This document shows positions 41,742 to 51,238 of a stretch of DNA of 57,841 nucleotides, one piece after another; position 1 is the stretch's first letter, and every line of letters starts with the position of its first letter. The stretch is taken from contig RKRN01000062.1 of NCBI GenBank assembly GCA_007571365.1, positions 1 through 57,841 of the forward strand, given 5' to 3'. This DNA is from Candidatus Latescibacterota bacterium (GTDB taxonomy: Bacteria > Latescibacterota > UBA2968 > UBA8231). The position numbers were made by a program, and so were the translations under genes. Below the pieces are notes generated by a model. That model did not search any database and had not been told where the DNA came from. It worked only from the letters and a program-made list of their open reading frames with translations.

Positions 41742-42548
41742 TCAGACGTTCGCCACCAGCCACTGGTAGCACTTTTCGTATCCCACCTGTCCCTCGGTCT
41801 CCGGGCCTTCGTATTCAGCCGTCCAAGCTCCGTCGTAGCCGGCCGCCTTGAGGCACTGGACCGCGTGGTCGAGATGGATTTCGCCCTCGCCCAGTGCTGC
41901 CCCCTTGTAGTTTTGCCGCGAGCCGGTTCCGTCCTTCATGTGGGTGTGGAAGACGTGGGGAGCCAGTATTTCATAGAAGCGGTCGATCTGGTCCAACTCG
42001 TGCCCGAACCAGCGGTAGTTCATGGTGTCCAAATTGACGCCGAGCCGGTCTGAGCCAACGCGCTTGATCAGGCTCAACTGCCAGTCGCCATCGTTGGTGG
42101 AAACCCCGTGGTTGTCGAGGGCGATCCGCACGTCGTACGCTTCGAGAAAATCGGCGCAGCGCTTAAAGGCTTCGAGCAGCATTCCGTCCCACTGGTCTGC
42201 TGGCACCGCGTTGTTGCGGTTCCAGCCGCCGTCCGAGCGCACGATGTCGGTGCCGGTTATGGAGATGATCTGGCAGACGTAGCGGTAGCGCTCGATTTGC
42301 GCGTCCAAGTCGCGGCCATCGGCTTGCAAGAAGTCGTTGCCGGCCGCTACCGCCGAGGCTTGCATCCCGTATTGGGCCAACAACTCGCGGGTGGCGGCGG
42401 CCGTCTGTTCGCCGTTTTTGGACGCACCATCCCAGATGTCGCCGATTTGCAACTCGCAGTAGCGATAGCCGATTTCGCTGGCCCGCCGGGCGAAACCCTC
42501 TAAGTCGCAGCCGGGCCAGTTATAGTGAATTGCGCCGATTTTTGCCAT
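41742..42548 (-). CDS. Sugar phosphate isomerase/epimerase (xylose isomerase-like TIM barrel)
   Basis: A 268-residue AP-endonuclease-2-fold protein starting MAKIGAIHYNWPG at the ATG at 42548, behind GAGGAG. Metal-binding strands: ALDNHG, GVNLDTMN, HTHMKDGTG and a C-terminal AEYEGP supply His/Glu/Asp. These enzymes isomerise or epimerise keto sugars or inosose-like compounds. It begins 23 bases after the GH13 gene, in one transcript with GH13 and DUF3500. Confidence 0.85.
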   Translation of the reverse strand: MAKIGAIHYNWPGCDLEGFARRASEIGYRYCELQIGDIWDGASKNGEQTAAATRELLAQYGMQASAVAAGNDFLQADGRDLDAQIERYRYVCQIISITGTDIVRSDGGWNRNNAVPADQWDGMLLEAFKRCADFLEAYDVRIALDNHGVSTNDGDWQLSLIKRVGSDRLGVNLDTMNYRWFGHELDQIDRFYEILAPHVFHTHMKDGTGSRQNYKGAALGEGEIHLDHAVQCLKAAGYDGAWTAEYEGPETEGQVGYEKCYQWLVANV

Positions 42549-42571
42549 GTTCGTACTCCTCTTGTTTAGGT

Positions 42572-44674
42572 TCAGTAGAGCCGCCACACTTGCGTCTGCA
42601 ATGGCATGAGGCTGACCGCCGAGACCTCGTCGCTAGCGGGAATGGCCTCAATCGCAAGGGCTTCGTATGTGTCGAAGCACTTTTGGCGTTCGGTGGGCGG
42701 CTGCGGCAGGTAATCGAAGCGGTAGGACGCTTGCCGCACGGTGCATGGATCAAAGTTGTGGATCACGAAAAGTGCGCTCCACTCGGTATAGCGCATATAT
42801 GCTAAGATGCGGTCGTCTGGGTCGCCGCCGGCGGACTCGTTGCGGTGGAAGTAAACCTCTCCGTCGCAAAGTTCCGGCCATTCCTTTTGCAGCGCGAAGA
42901 GACGCTCGTAGGCCCTCGCTAGGCTGGCGTGTGGCTCGTGCTCGGCCCAGTCGAAGTGCAGGAGGGTTTCGTTTTCAAAGTCAGTGCGCGTTTCCTCGCC
43001 CCACTCGCTACCCAGTTCCAAGCCTCGCGTCAGATTGCACTTAGAGGCCGAGCCAGCCGAGCAATCGATCAAGGCAGCCTGCAAGTTCTTGAGCAATGCC
43101 ATCAGCAGTGCCCGGTCCCCCAGTTGGATGGGACAGGTGAGGCCCTGCCAGTAGGACCGCGCCTGCTCGTCGCAGCGCAAAAGTTCCCGGAACCGCTCGT
43201 GCCACACTTGGGTGGCGCGTGGGCTGTCGTGGTTTTCAAAGTAGGCCATGGCCACGGTGCCGGACGCGAAGGTGCGATTCTTCTCCTCGAGGAAATCGAT
43301 GAGGGGTTGGGCGCGTTCGACGTCGCGGTGGAAGTCAACTAAGAGCGCGTAGATCATATCTGTCGGCACGTCCACAGCCTCGGTCAGCGGGCACAGCGTC
43401 TCGCCTAACACCAACGCCTCGGGCGCGGCCGCTTGAATGCGGTTTTTGAGCTTTTTGAGGAAGGGCCGGTCGATGGTCTGGCTGGCGTCGATCCGCACGC
43501 CGTCGAACCCGCATTGTTCGATCCAATACGGGGCGATCTCCAGCAGGTACTCTTGCAATGGCTGGTTGTAAACCAAATCGAAGAGTGCCACGTCCGAATA
43601 AATCAGCCAAGCGATCTGGTGAATTTGCGGCACTCCGCGCTCGTCGCGCAGATACCACTCGGGATGCTCGGCGATCAGCGGACAGTCGCGGCTGCTCTGC
43701 ATCAGCACCAAGTCGAAGATGACCTTCTTGCCGAGGGCATGCGCCCGCCGGGTGAGTGCGCGGAGTTCGGCGCGACCGACGAGCTGGACGAAGGCATCGC
43801 GGCCGAGTGCCTTTTCCGCCTGGGACGCCGACAGCCCGGCGAGGTCTGAGCGCACGAGACCTTCTGCCACCAGCACCTCCCAACTCACTTCCTCGGCTGA
43901 GGAAACGAGTGCCGGGTCAACCTGGAAAAAGTCTTGGACTGCATAGACGCTGCCGAGGGTCCCCTTGCGCACATCCTCGCCCGTGTGCAGGTCCGCAAAG
44001 CCCGGGCGGAAGAAGGGCAGCAAGTAGATCACGTCGGCTGGAATAGCGTCTAAGTGCCGCGTCAGCTCGGCGAGCCGGCCCGGGCGGAAGTGGCCTCCTT
44101 TGACCTCCGCACCGACCTTGCGAGTGCACACCTCGGAGATCGTCGGCCCTTGGCGCACCCACTCCGGGCTGACGACAATGATCCCGTCGCGGTTTTCAGC
44201 TAAGTCGTTGAGGCCGATCCATTCCTTGCGCCCGGCCTCGGCGTAGCTGTCAGCGGAAAACTCCACCGCGTAGTTGAAGGCCCCGGTGCGTTCAAGCGCG
44301 AAAGCCCCTGACTCAAAGACGAGGTTGTTGCCAGCGAGGATGGGCGCGCCTTCCGCATCGACGAGCAGCCGCATCTCCACGTAGTCGTTAGTCCCGCTGG
44401 CATCGGTCCACAGCCGCGCATCCACATCTCCCGGCTGGATTTGGTGCGGGTCGACGGCAGCGACGAAAAGCTCGCAGCGCACTCGGGCGCGGGCTGCTGT
44501 CTTGCCGGGTTGGATATAAGCCCTAGCGAGGGGCGGCTCGCAAACCCGACCGTCGATTTCAATGGTCGCGTTGCCGCCCCAGACCTGCCAGTTGTCGAAC
44601 TGGTGGCGTTGGTAGCGGCAGTGCAATTGTTCGTAGAACGCGGCGCGCGAACCGAAGGCAGCCGTAACGGTCAA
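42572..44674 (-). CDS. GH13 alpha-amylase family protein
   Basis: A 700-residue protein. The start is a TTG at 44674: GGAG lies eight bases upstream and the family-like sequence begins there, while the longer frame above is Thr-rich and overlaps the DUF3500 gene. After an N-terminal beta domain, the barrel shows VIFDLVLMQSSRD (strand 3), GFDGVRIDASQ (catalytic nucleophile Asp), a general acid candidate in VLGETLCP, and AYFENHDSPR (transition-state Asp in NHD). These are GH13 regions I-IV in order. The C-terminal domain is short. Resembles alpha-1,4-glucan-active or maltosyltransferase-type enzymes; cytosolic. Confidence 0.85.
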   Translation of the reverse strand: MTVTAAFGSRAAFYEQLHCRYQRHQFDNWQVWGGNATIEIDGRVCEPPLARAYIQPGKTAARARVRCELFVAAVDPHQIQPGDVDARLWTDASGTNDYVEMRLLVDAEGAPILAGNNLVFESGAFALERTGAFNYAVEFSADSYAEAGRKEWIGLNDLAENRDGIIVVSPEWVRQGPTISEVCTRKVGAEVKGGHFRPGRLAELTRHLDAIPADVIYLLPFFRPGFADLHTGEDVRKGTLGSVYAVQDFFQVDPALVSSAEEVSWEVLVAEGLVRSDLAGLSASQAEKALGRDAFVQLVGRAELRALTRRAHALGKKVIFDLVLMQSSRDCPLIAEHPEWYLRDERGVPQIHQIAWLIYSDVALFDLVYNQPLQEYLLEIAPYWIEQCGFDGVRIDASQTIDRPFLKKLKNRIQAAAPEALVLGETLCPLTEAVDVPTDMIYALLVDFHRDVERAQPLIDFLEEKNRTFASGTVAMAYFENHDSPRATQVWHERFRELLRCDEQARSYWQGLTCPIQLGDRALLMALLKNLQAALIDCSAGSASKCNLTRGLELGSEWGEETRTDFENETLLHFDWAEHEPHASLARAYERLFALQKEWPELCDGEVYFHRNESAGGDPDDRILAYMRYTEWSALFVIHNFDPCTVRQASYRFDYLPQPPTERQKCFDTYEALAIEAIPASDEVSAVSLMPLQTQVWRLY

Positions 44675-44690
44675 AGAATTATCTCCAAAT

Positions 44691-45674
44691 TCACCGATGG
44701 TTCTGCCGGTAGTGTCGCCTGAGCAGATCCTCGCCGAAGTCGTTGTGCAGGTCGCGCCAGACTGCGTGGATGTGGTTGGCGTCGTTTTGGGTGTTGTCGT
44801 ACTCGGCGAGGAAACCCGGCCCTTGCACCCGGTAGTAGTGCGGTCCGCCGCGTTCCTCCGCGCCGGCCCAAGCAAAGTGCGCCGCTCGTAAATAGGCTGC
44901 TCCGAGTCGCGCCCATTCGGCTTCGGCCACGGCTTCGGGCAAACGTCGCACGTACACTTCGATTAAGGCGTCCAAGACCTGACGTTGCGCTGCGCTCATA
45001 TCCGCGCTGCCCAACCCCTCCGGCTCGACTTCGCCGCGCACGTGGGGCACGTTGGTGGTGAGGATGTCACTTGGGGCTTTGGCGCTGATGATGGCCGCTG
45101 CTTTTTGTTCGCCGTCTAGCTCGTGCAAAAGCTGCCGCGCCAAGTCCTCTTCCTCCCGCAGAGCACGCAATCCAGCTTGTTCGCCGTGGCGCACCTCGGC
45201 GGGGTTGGAGCCAAAAAACAACGGCGTCGGCCCCAGCCGACCTTCTACTATTGTGTGATTGAGCGAGATGTGGTGCCCCTCAAAGCGCCAACCCCAAGGC
45301 GCGTCTCCACCCGGCTCGCCGAAAATGCTCACGTAGTACAGCGCGGGATCGCGCTGGAAACGCCGCCCGGCTCCCTCCAATTCGGCCAGTATGGGCTCCA
45401 GCGCAATGATCGTCGAGACTTTTTCGTACCCCGACGCGCTGACTCCGGTCGCTACCAGCGCACGCGCTAGTGCTTGCTGTCGCTCGTCCATCTCCTTGAG
45501 CGGCAATCCGGCGCGTTCCCGCGGCACGTAGTGCCAATTTTCGCGCTCCGTGCCGTCGGCGAAGTCGATCACCGCTTTCTGCCGCCCCACTTCGTCCAGT
45601 GATGCGAGAAAATTGCCCGCGGCCTCGGCCATGCGCTGTACTGTATCGGCGTGATTTGTGATTTTTGCTGCCAT
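44691..45674 (-). CDS. DUF3500 domain protein
   Basis: A 327-residue protein starting at the ATG at 45674 behind GAGGAG; upstream frame similarity belongs to a toxin relic instead. The DUF3500 pattern is visible: NWHYVPRERAGLPL, FGEPGGDAPWGWRFEGHH-type sequence with SLNHTI, the PLFFGSNPAEV segment and a C-terminal HYYRVQGPGFLAEYDN. Biochemical function is unknown, although the His-rich core suggests a metal-dependent enzyme. First gene of the GH13/isomerase transcript. Confidence 0.8.
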   Translation of the reverse strand: MAAKITNHADTVQRMAEAAGNFLASLDEVGRQKAVIDFADGTERENWHYVPRERAGLPLKEMDERQQALARALVATGVSASGYEKVSTIIALEPILAELEGAGRRFQRDPALYYVSIFGEPGGDAPWGWRFEGHHISLNHTIVEGRLGPTPLFFGSNPAEVRHGEQAGLRALREEEDLARQLLHELDGEQKAAAIISAKAPSDILTTNVPHVRGEVEPEGLGSADMSAAQRQVLDALIEVYVRRLPEAVAEAEWARLGAAYLRAAHFAWAGAEERGGPHYYRVQGPGFLAEYDNTQNDANHIHAVWRDLHNDFGEDLLRRHYRQNHR

Positions 45675-45727
45675 TGCAAACGTCTCCTCTGGCGAGAAAG
45701 GGCTAGTTTGGCCCATGGCCCGTAGTT

Positions 45728-45923
45728 TTAGGGGTTGCCAGCCATGGCCTTCAGCGATTTGACTTTTATCGGCTCCCGGTTGGGCAAGCGAATGACGATG
45801 TCCATCTCGCCGCCCATGGCTTCTACATAGCCGCGCATTCAGCAACAATTCGTCCCGAACCCACTCCGAAAAAGTATCGAACTCAACCTTGAACTCCTCT
45901 GCAAAGCCAACAGCCCAAGTCAC
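45728..45923 (-). pseudogene. Fused relic of a higBA-type toxin-antitoxin pair
   Basis: The start (45923) reads VTWAVGFAEEFKVEFDTFSE and VRDELLL, the first 30 residues of a RelE/HigB-like toxin. A few bases on, a different frame reads RGYVEAMGGEMDIVIRLPNR and ends at TAA 45728-45730, which is the C-terminus of the cognate Xre-family HigA antitoxin. A deletion removed the catalytic end of the toxin and the DNA-binding half of the antitoxin. Confidence 0.7.
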
Positions 45924-45965
45924 TACTTTTTAAGTCCTTAGCCCGATCCATAAACAGGTCGTTCT

Positions 45966-46823
45966 CTAATGAAGTATCGAGCACTTCGGTCGGCGTACCG
46001 ACAAATCGTCGTGTAAGTCAATGGTGGTGAACTCTTTGTATGCTTGCTTAACGGCAATGCGCACAAATTCCAGTTTTTCCGGCCCGAGATTGTAGATGCC
46101 GTGCTTCTGCCCAATTCCCTGCCAAGTAACCGACTCCGGCCCCACTTCAAAAGTATCGTCGTCAATCGTCATCAGCCCTTGTCCTTTTAGCACCACAAAG
46201 CTCTCTTCGAGAAAGTCGTGATAGTGATACCCCACCGATCCTCCGGTGCTGAGGACCGCATGGTCGAGAAAGGTCCAGTTGCTGTAGAAGTTCCTAGGCG
46301 CGAGTACGTGCCGGGTGGCGATTCGCCCGCGGCCGCCGTGTATTGCCTTGCGCCACGTTAGTTCTTGTGCGTCAAAGGTCCCCCTAGGAAGAGGTAAGCC
46401 GGGTGTCTCGTCCGTTTTGACGCCCAACCCTGGCCAAAACTGGTTGGCCAGGCGTTGCTGCGCCTCTGCATCCACGTCCATCGCGACGCGTACACGCAGC
46501 ATTGGCACAGATCGTTTGGTCAAGTTCTTTAGCTCGTGTGCACCCCCGGTAGGTTCGACGATAAACCCAGGCCCTGCTCCGCTTTCTATTCGCTGCTGCC
46601 GCACGGTCAACTCCACCGGCCCGTCCATAAACACATAACCCTGTTCACAAGGCATTCCGCTGGCTCCTGATACTGAGCGCAATTCCTCCGGTGCCAAGGT
46701 TCCATAGTCGAATGCCGACCACGGCGTCATTGGCCTCAGTCCGGCAAAAACCGTAAAGACCGAGGTCATCTTGCCGCTTTCTGGTTTCAATTCATTGAGA
46801 TGGACAGGTCGGATGTGCTTCAT
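45966..46823 (-). CDS. Bicupin domain protein
   Basis: A 285-residue double cupin. The C-terminal cupin has the clear metal motif GYHYHDFLEESFVVLKG (about 199-215), with His, His and Glu, and the later GIGQKHGIYN His. The N-terminal cupin (residues 35-110) is more degenerate but keeps the VEPTGGAHELKN hairpin. Possible sugar isomerase, dioxygenase or regulator-type cupin; the sequence does not decide. Divergent from the dehydrogenase gene at 46953. Confidence 0.75.
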   Translation of the reverse strand: MKHIRPVHLNELKPESGKMTSVFTVFAGLRPMTPWSAFDYGTLAPEELRSVSGASGMPCEQGYVFMDGPVELTVRQQRIESGAGPGFIVEPTGGAHELKNLTKRSVPMLRVRVAMDVDAEAQQRLANQFWPGLGVKTDETPGLPLPRGTFDAQELTWRKAIHGGRGRIATRHVLAPRNFYSNWTFLDHAVLSTGGSVGYHYHDFLEESFVVLKGQGLMTIDDDTFEVGPESVTWQGIGQKHGIYNLGPEKLEFVRIAVKQAYKEFTTIDLHDDLSVRRPKCSILH

Positions 46824-46952
46824 GTTTGCCTTTCGCTATCGTGGCCCTGCCGCCCCGTAAACTACGCATCCCAACTCCCCTTAACAAACCCTTGACACCC
46901 CCCCTCTCAACCCCCAACATAAAACGCCCATCTCTACACGGAGCCACCCAAA

Positions 46953-48053
46953 TTGCCCAAAGAAAAAGACCCCATCCGCGTCGCCGTGCTCGGCCAAGGC
47001 CGCTCCGGCCTCGACATCCACTGCCGCTACTTCAAAACCGCCCCGCACCAGTACCAAGTTGTCGCCATCGCCGACCTCCTTGCCGACCGCCGCCAGCGCA
47101 CTCAAAGCGAAATGGGCTGCGACGCATACGCCGACTACCGTGACCTCCTCGCACGCGGCGACATTGAGTTGGTCGTCAACGCCCTGCCCAGCCACCTCCA
47201 TCCTCAAGCTACCATCGATTCCCTTAGCACCGGCCACCACACCGTCTGCGAAAAACCGCTCGCTTGGAGTGTGGCTCAACTCGACACCATGATCGCCGCC
47301 GCCCGCAAGGCCGATCGCCAGCTCCTGCCCTTCCAGCAGTCGCGCAATGCGCCCCAATTCCAAAGGATGCTTCAAGTCATTGACTCGGGCGTCCTCGGCC
47401 GCATCGTCCAAGTCTCGATTTCCTTCAGCGGCTTCGCCCGCCGCTGGGACTGGCAGACCGTGCAGGAATATCGAGGCGGCAACCTGCTCAACACCGGCCC
47501 GCACCCCATGGATCAAGCTATGTGCCTGCTCGATTTCAACATGCCGGACCACATCCTTTGTGCCATGGATCGCGCTAACACCTTTGGCGACGCTGAGGAC
47601 TACGTCAAAATTCTGCTACGCAGCAAAGACAAACCCGTCATCGACGTGGAAATCTCCTCCTGCACCCCCTTCCCGCCGCCCATGTACACCGTCCACGGCG
47701 AGCGCGGCGGCCTCTCCGGCGGTGCTGCGGGGCTGACTTGGCGCTATTACGATCCGCAAAAAGCACCCAAGCAAACGCTCATCCGCCGCCCATTGCCCGG
47801 CCCGAGCTATTGCCGTGAAGAGCTAAAAATGACCGAGCAGTCCTGGACCCCGAACAAGGCCGAGCAAAACGCATTTGCCTATATGTCCAACGCCTATTAC
47901 GACAGCGTATTCGCCGTGTTGCGGGGAGGAGCCGAACCCGAGATCACGCCGCAACAGGTGCGCGTCCAGATCGCCGTCATCGAAGAGTGCCACCGCCAAA
48001 ACCACCTCTCCCAACTGCCGCGCCAAGGTTGGCCCAAGGAATGCACGACATGA
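46953..48053 (+). CDS. Gfo/Idh/MocA family oxidoreductase C
   Basis: A 366-residue dehydrogenase starting at a TTG with GGAG ten bases upstream. Rossmann motif VLGQGRSGLDIH (residues 13-24), catalytic Lys in CEKPL near 110, and NTGPHPMDQ with the active-site His/Asp of the C-terminal domain. Its stop overlaps the next gene's ATG (ATGA), so it is co-translated with a PLP enzyme. Confidence 0.88.
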   Translation: MPKEKDPIRVAVLGQGRSGLDIHCRYFKTAPHQYQVVAIADLLADRRQRTQSEMGCDAYADYRDLLARGDIELVVNALPSHLHPQATIDSLSTGHHTVCEKPLAWSVAQLDTMIAAARKADRQLLPFQQSRNAPQFQRMLQVIDSGVLGRIVQVSISFSGFARRWDWQTVQEYRGGNLLNTGPHPMDQAMCLLDFNMPDHILCAMDRANTFGDAEDYVKILLRSKDKPVIDVEISSCTPFPPPMYTVHGERGGLSGGAAGLTWRYYDPQKAPKQTLIRRPLPGPSYCREELKMTEQSWTPNKAEQNAFAYMSNAYYDSVFAVLRGGAEPEITPQQVRVQIAVIEECHRQNHLSQLPRQGWPKECTT

Positions 48054-49075
48054 ACGCCGCAAAAGCAAAAGCCCTCACCGCAGCCATCGCCGAGCTGCCC
48101 CGCGTCCAGCTAGCCTCCATCCGCCCAACCCCGCTGGAGCCGCTGCCGCGCCTGACTGCCCATCTCGACAGCCCGGCACTCTACATCAAGCGCGACGACC
48201 TGACCGGGTTGGCCTTTGGCGGCAACAAGACGCGGATGTTTGAGTTCGCCTTGGCCGACGCCCTAGCCAAGGGGGCCGACACCATTGTCTCCGGTGCCGC
48301 GGTACAGTCCAACTATTGCCGCCAACTCGCCGCGGCCTGCGCCAAGCTAGGCTTGGAACTGCACCTACTGCTCCGGCCAGTGCGCGCCATTGACCGCACC
48401 GAATCGCAAGGCAACAACCTGCTACAGCACCTGCTCGGTGCCCAGATCACCGTCCTAGCGGAAGGCGATTGGCACCGCCAGCAAAACGCCCTCCAAGCCA
48501 AGGTTGAAGAGTTGTCCGCACAGGGGAAAAATGCGTACTGGCCGCGCCGCGCTGATACGATTGACCTCGACGCCATCGCCTATGCCGAAGTGGGCGTGGA
48601 GATTGCCCACCAATGCCAAGAGCGAGGCATCAACCCGACCTATCTCTATCTCTGCGCCCTCGACACCACTCAGGCCGGCATCGCTTTGGGCCTAGCCTAT
48701 ATCGAGTCGCCGGTCCAAGTCCGCGGCTTCAGCCCTTTCCCCGGTGCCGAAGGCCGCCACGAGGACATGGCTTCCATCGCCAACCAAGCTGCCCGGCGCC
48801 TCGGCCTCGACATTGCCATGAGCGCGGCCGACTTTGACAACGACAATTCCTTCGTCGGCGAGGGGTACGGCATTCCTACGCCGGCCGGCTTGGACGCCCT
48901 GCGCACTTTGGCGCACAAGGAGGGCATTCTCCTCGATCCCGTGTACACCAGCAAGGCCCTCGCGGGCCTTTTTGCCCACGTACGCGACGGCCGGCTCGCT
49001 GGCGAGGCGATCTTTCTACACACCGGCGGCAACCCCGCCCTGTTCGCCTATGCCCAAGAAGTGCTCGCCGACTGA
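48050..49075 (+). CDS. D-cysteine desulfhydrase / ACC deaminase-like PLP enzyme
   Basis: A 341-residue fold-type II PLP enzyme. KRDDLTG followed by GGNKTRM gives the Schiff-base Lys; SGAAVQSNYCRQLAAA binds the PLP phosphate; and HTGGNPALFAY is the conserved C-terminal loop. This group eliminates or deaminates D-cysteine, 1-aminocyclopropane carboxylate or related amino acids. Substrate residues were not resolved. The stop is directly followed by the TauE/SafE transporter ATG, suggesting joint handling of sulfur products. Confidence 0.85.
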   Translation: MNAAKAKALTAAIAELPRVQLASIRPTPLEPLPRLTAHLDSPALYIKRDDLTGLAFGGNKTRMFEFALADALAKGADTIVSGAAVQSNYCRQLAAACAKLGLELHLLLRPVRAIDRTESQGNNLLQHLLGAQITVLAEGDWHRQQNALQAKVEELSAQGKNAYWPRRADTIDLDAIAYAEVGVEIAHQCQERGINPTYLYLCALDTTQAGIALGLAYIESPVQVRGFSPFPGAEGRHEDMASIANQAARRLGLDIAMSAADFDNDNSFVGEGYGIPTPAGLDALRTLAHKEGILLDPVYTSKALAGLFAHVRDGRLAGEAIFLHTGGNPALFAYAQEVLAD

Positions 49076-49789
49076 ATGGATCCCTTTTTTTTAATCGGCG
49101 TCTCCTTCCTGACCTCGACCTTTACCGCCATTATCGGCGTGGGTGGCGGCATTGCGCTGATCTCGGTCATGCCGGGTTTGCTGCCCGCCGCGGCGATCAT
49201 TCCCGTCCACGGTGCCGTGCAGCTCGCCTCCAACGCCAGCCGCGTGTTCTTTGGCCTGCGCCACATTGAGTGGCGCATCTTTTGGCCCTTCGCGGGCGGC
49301 GCACTCCTCGGTGCTGTCGTGGGGGCGCAGGTCGTCGGCGAAGTTAGCTTCGACGATCTGCCCCTGTATTTGGGCGTCTTCATCCTCCTCGTCACCTGGC
49401 TTCCCATGCCCAAACGCGCTTTTCGCCTCCCCGGCCACTTTGCCATTTTCGGGGCCCTCCAGACCCTCCTCGCCCTCTTTGTCGGCGTCGCCGGTCCCCT
49501 GACTGGTGCCTTCTTAGCCAGCGCGGGTTTGCCCAAGGACCGCTTGGTCATTACCCACGGCACGGTAATGACCGTCACCCATCTGTGCAAAATTTTGGTC
49601 TTCGGCTTTGTCGGCTTTGCCTTTGCGCCCTACTTGCCGCTCATCGCCGGGATGGTTGGAGCGGCGGCACTTGGCTCGTGGTGCGGGACGCGCTTGCGCG
49701 ACCGAGTTTCCGCAAGCCTGTTCCGCAAGATCTTCAGGATCGCGATCACGCTTTTGTCGCTGCGCATGATCGTAGACGTGCTCTATTAA
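49076..49789 (+). CDS. TauE/SafE family transporter
   Basis: A 237-residue membrane protein with seven to eight hydrophobic segments. FTAIIGVGGGIALISVMPGL near the N-terminus and VAGPLTGAFLASAGLPKDRL mid-protein are the two repeat signatures of the TauE/SafE (sulfite or sulfonate exporter) family. It directly abuts the PLP desulfhydrase-like gene, which supports export of a sulfur anion released by that enzyme (inference). Confidence 0.87.
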   Translation: MDPFFLIGVSFLTSTFTAIIGVGGGIALISVMPGLLPAAAIIPVHGAVQLASNASRVFFGLRHIEWRIFWPFAGGALLGAVVGAQVVGEVSFDDLPLYLGVFILLVTWLPMPKRAFRLPGHFAIFGALQTLLALFVGVAGPLTGAFLASAGLPKDRLVITHGTVMTVTHLCKILVFGFVGFAFAPYLPLIAGMVGAAALGSWCGTRLRDRVSASLFRKIFRIAITLLSLRMIVDVLY

Positions 49790-49862
49790 GCGCAATCTCT
49801 GTTTTTGTGGGACACCTTGCACATCAGAAGGTTTTTCATAAACTACATAAGCATCGAGGTTC

Positions 49863-51233
49863 ATGGAGGAGATATTGAGCACCCACGTCGATCAGTTATC
49901 GCTTTTTGCAGACGAGACTCCTGCTGTAAAGGAAGACACTGTTAAAAGCTGGGGAACGTTTAAGGATAGCCTCAGAGCACCTGTTCACCGATGGTTTACG
50001 TATCCGGCCGGATTTTCATACAAGGCTGTAGCGCATTCATTTGAGCAGTTCAAAATTGCCAAGGGCATGGTCGTTTACGATCCCTTCATGGGATCGGGAA
50101 CGACGAACGTAACTGCCAAGTCAATGGGTATCGACTCCATCGGAACCGAAGCTCATCCTTTTGTGTACGAAATAGCAAAGGCAAAAATGGAATGGGAGAT
50201 TGACGGAAAGGAGATCAGAAAATTTATCCACCATATAAATGCAAATTTTGAATCCCGGTACAGTGCTTTAACTGAAGCTGCTAATTTCTCTCTCTCTAAT
50301 CACTTTCCAGAGTTAGTACTAAAGTGCTACAAAAAAGAGACACTGAGTAAACTTCTCGCCTTGCAAAAAATATATAGCGAATACGAACTTGATCAAAAGG
50401 AGAGCATGTTCGTCTTTGTCGTGCTGACAGCATTGCTCAGAGAAATTTCCAGTGCTGCAACAGGATGGCCTTATATTGCGCCAAAAAAAGAAAAAATAAC
50501 CTCTGAAGATAAAGACGCTCTACTGGAGTTTAACGCACTTGCAATATCCATGCTAGACGATCTCACTGACATAAAAAGACAGGCTAATGAAGAATATTTA
50601 AAATCAAAACACCGCTTAATTTTCGGTAGCTCTACAGATGTATCGGCGCACCTATCTAATGAGAGCGTAGATCACGTATTCACCTCTCCGCCGTATCTGA
50701 ACAACTTTGATTACTCTGATAGAACCCGGCTGGAACTCTACTTTTGGGGGTTGGCAAAAAATTGGAAGGATATTACGGATAAAGTACGATCTAAGTTGAT
50801 GACTTCTGCTACAACTCAAATATCGAGAAGCGACCCTAAATACTTACTAGACGAAGCGATAAAAACAAATAATCCTGAAATAGCGCAATTCATACAAGAA
50901 GCGGCAAATAAGCTGAGTGAACTTAGAAAAGTCAAAGGCGGAAAGAAGAGCTATGATCTTATGGTAATTGGATATTTTAACGACATATACAAGATAATAA
51001 AGGAGGTATATAGAGTGCTGAAGCCCGGTTCTAGTGCCTTATTTGTACTGGGTGATTCTGCCCCTTATGGTATTCATATCCCGACCGATAGACTAATAGG
51101 AGAAATAGGCTGCTCAATCGGCTTTAAATCTTATTCATTGGAAGTGTTGCGAAAGAGAGGCGATAAATGGAAGGCAAATCCTCAGCGACACGGAGTATCT
51201 TTGCGAGAATCTATTGTAATACTTGAAAATTAG
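49863..51233 (+). CDS. AT-rich DNA methyltransferase (SPPY type)
   Basis: A 456-residue DNA methyltransferase. SAM motif VYDPFMGSGTTNVTAKSMG (71-89) and catalytic TSPPYLNNFDY (274-284), an SPPY motif typical of N4-cytosine or some N6-adenine enzymes. The region between is helical and probably holds target recognition. Base composition is visibly AT-rich (frequent AAA, ATA, TTA codons), unlike all neighbours, so it was probably acquired recently. The start is uncertain: ATG 49863 has a poor site, and GGAGGAG just inside could serve a TTG shortly downstream. No endonuclease gene is intact next to it. Confidence 0.85.
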   Translation: MEEILSTHVDQLSLFADETPAVKEDTVKSWGTFKDSLRAPVHRWFTYPAGFSYKAVAHSFEQFKIAKGMVVYDPFMGSGTTNVTAKSMGIDSIGTEAHPFVYEIAKAKMEWEIDGKEIRKFIHHINANFESRYSALTEAANFSLSNHFPELVLKCYKKETLSKLLALQKIYSEYELDQKESMFVFVVLTALLREISSAATGWPYIAPKKEKITSEDKDALLEFNALAISMLDDLTDIKRQANEEYLKSKHRLIFGSSTDVSAHLSNESVDHVFTSPPYLNNFDYSDRTRLELYFWGLAKNWKDITDKVRSKLMTSATTQISRSDPKYLLDEAIKTNNPEIAQFIQEAANKLSELRKVKGGKKSYDLMVIGYFNDIYKIIKEVYRVLKPGSSALFVLGDSAPYGIHIPTDRLIGEIGCSIGFKSYSLEVLRKRGDKWKANPQRHGVSLRESIVILEN

Positions 51234-51238
51234 GCGAA

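Noticed and set aside
46881-47552. Minus-strand ORF opposite dehydrogenase C
   Set aside because: No family resemblance, and it would overlap the Rossmann-domain coding region of a clear gene.
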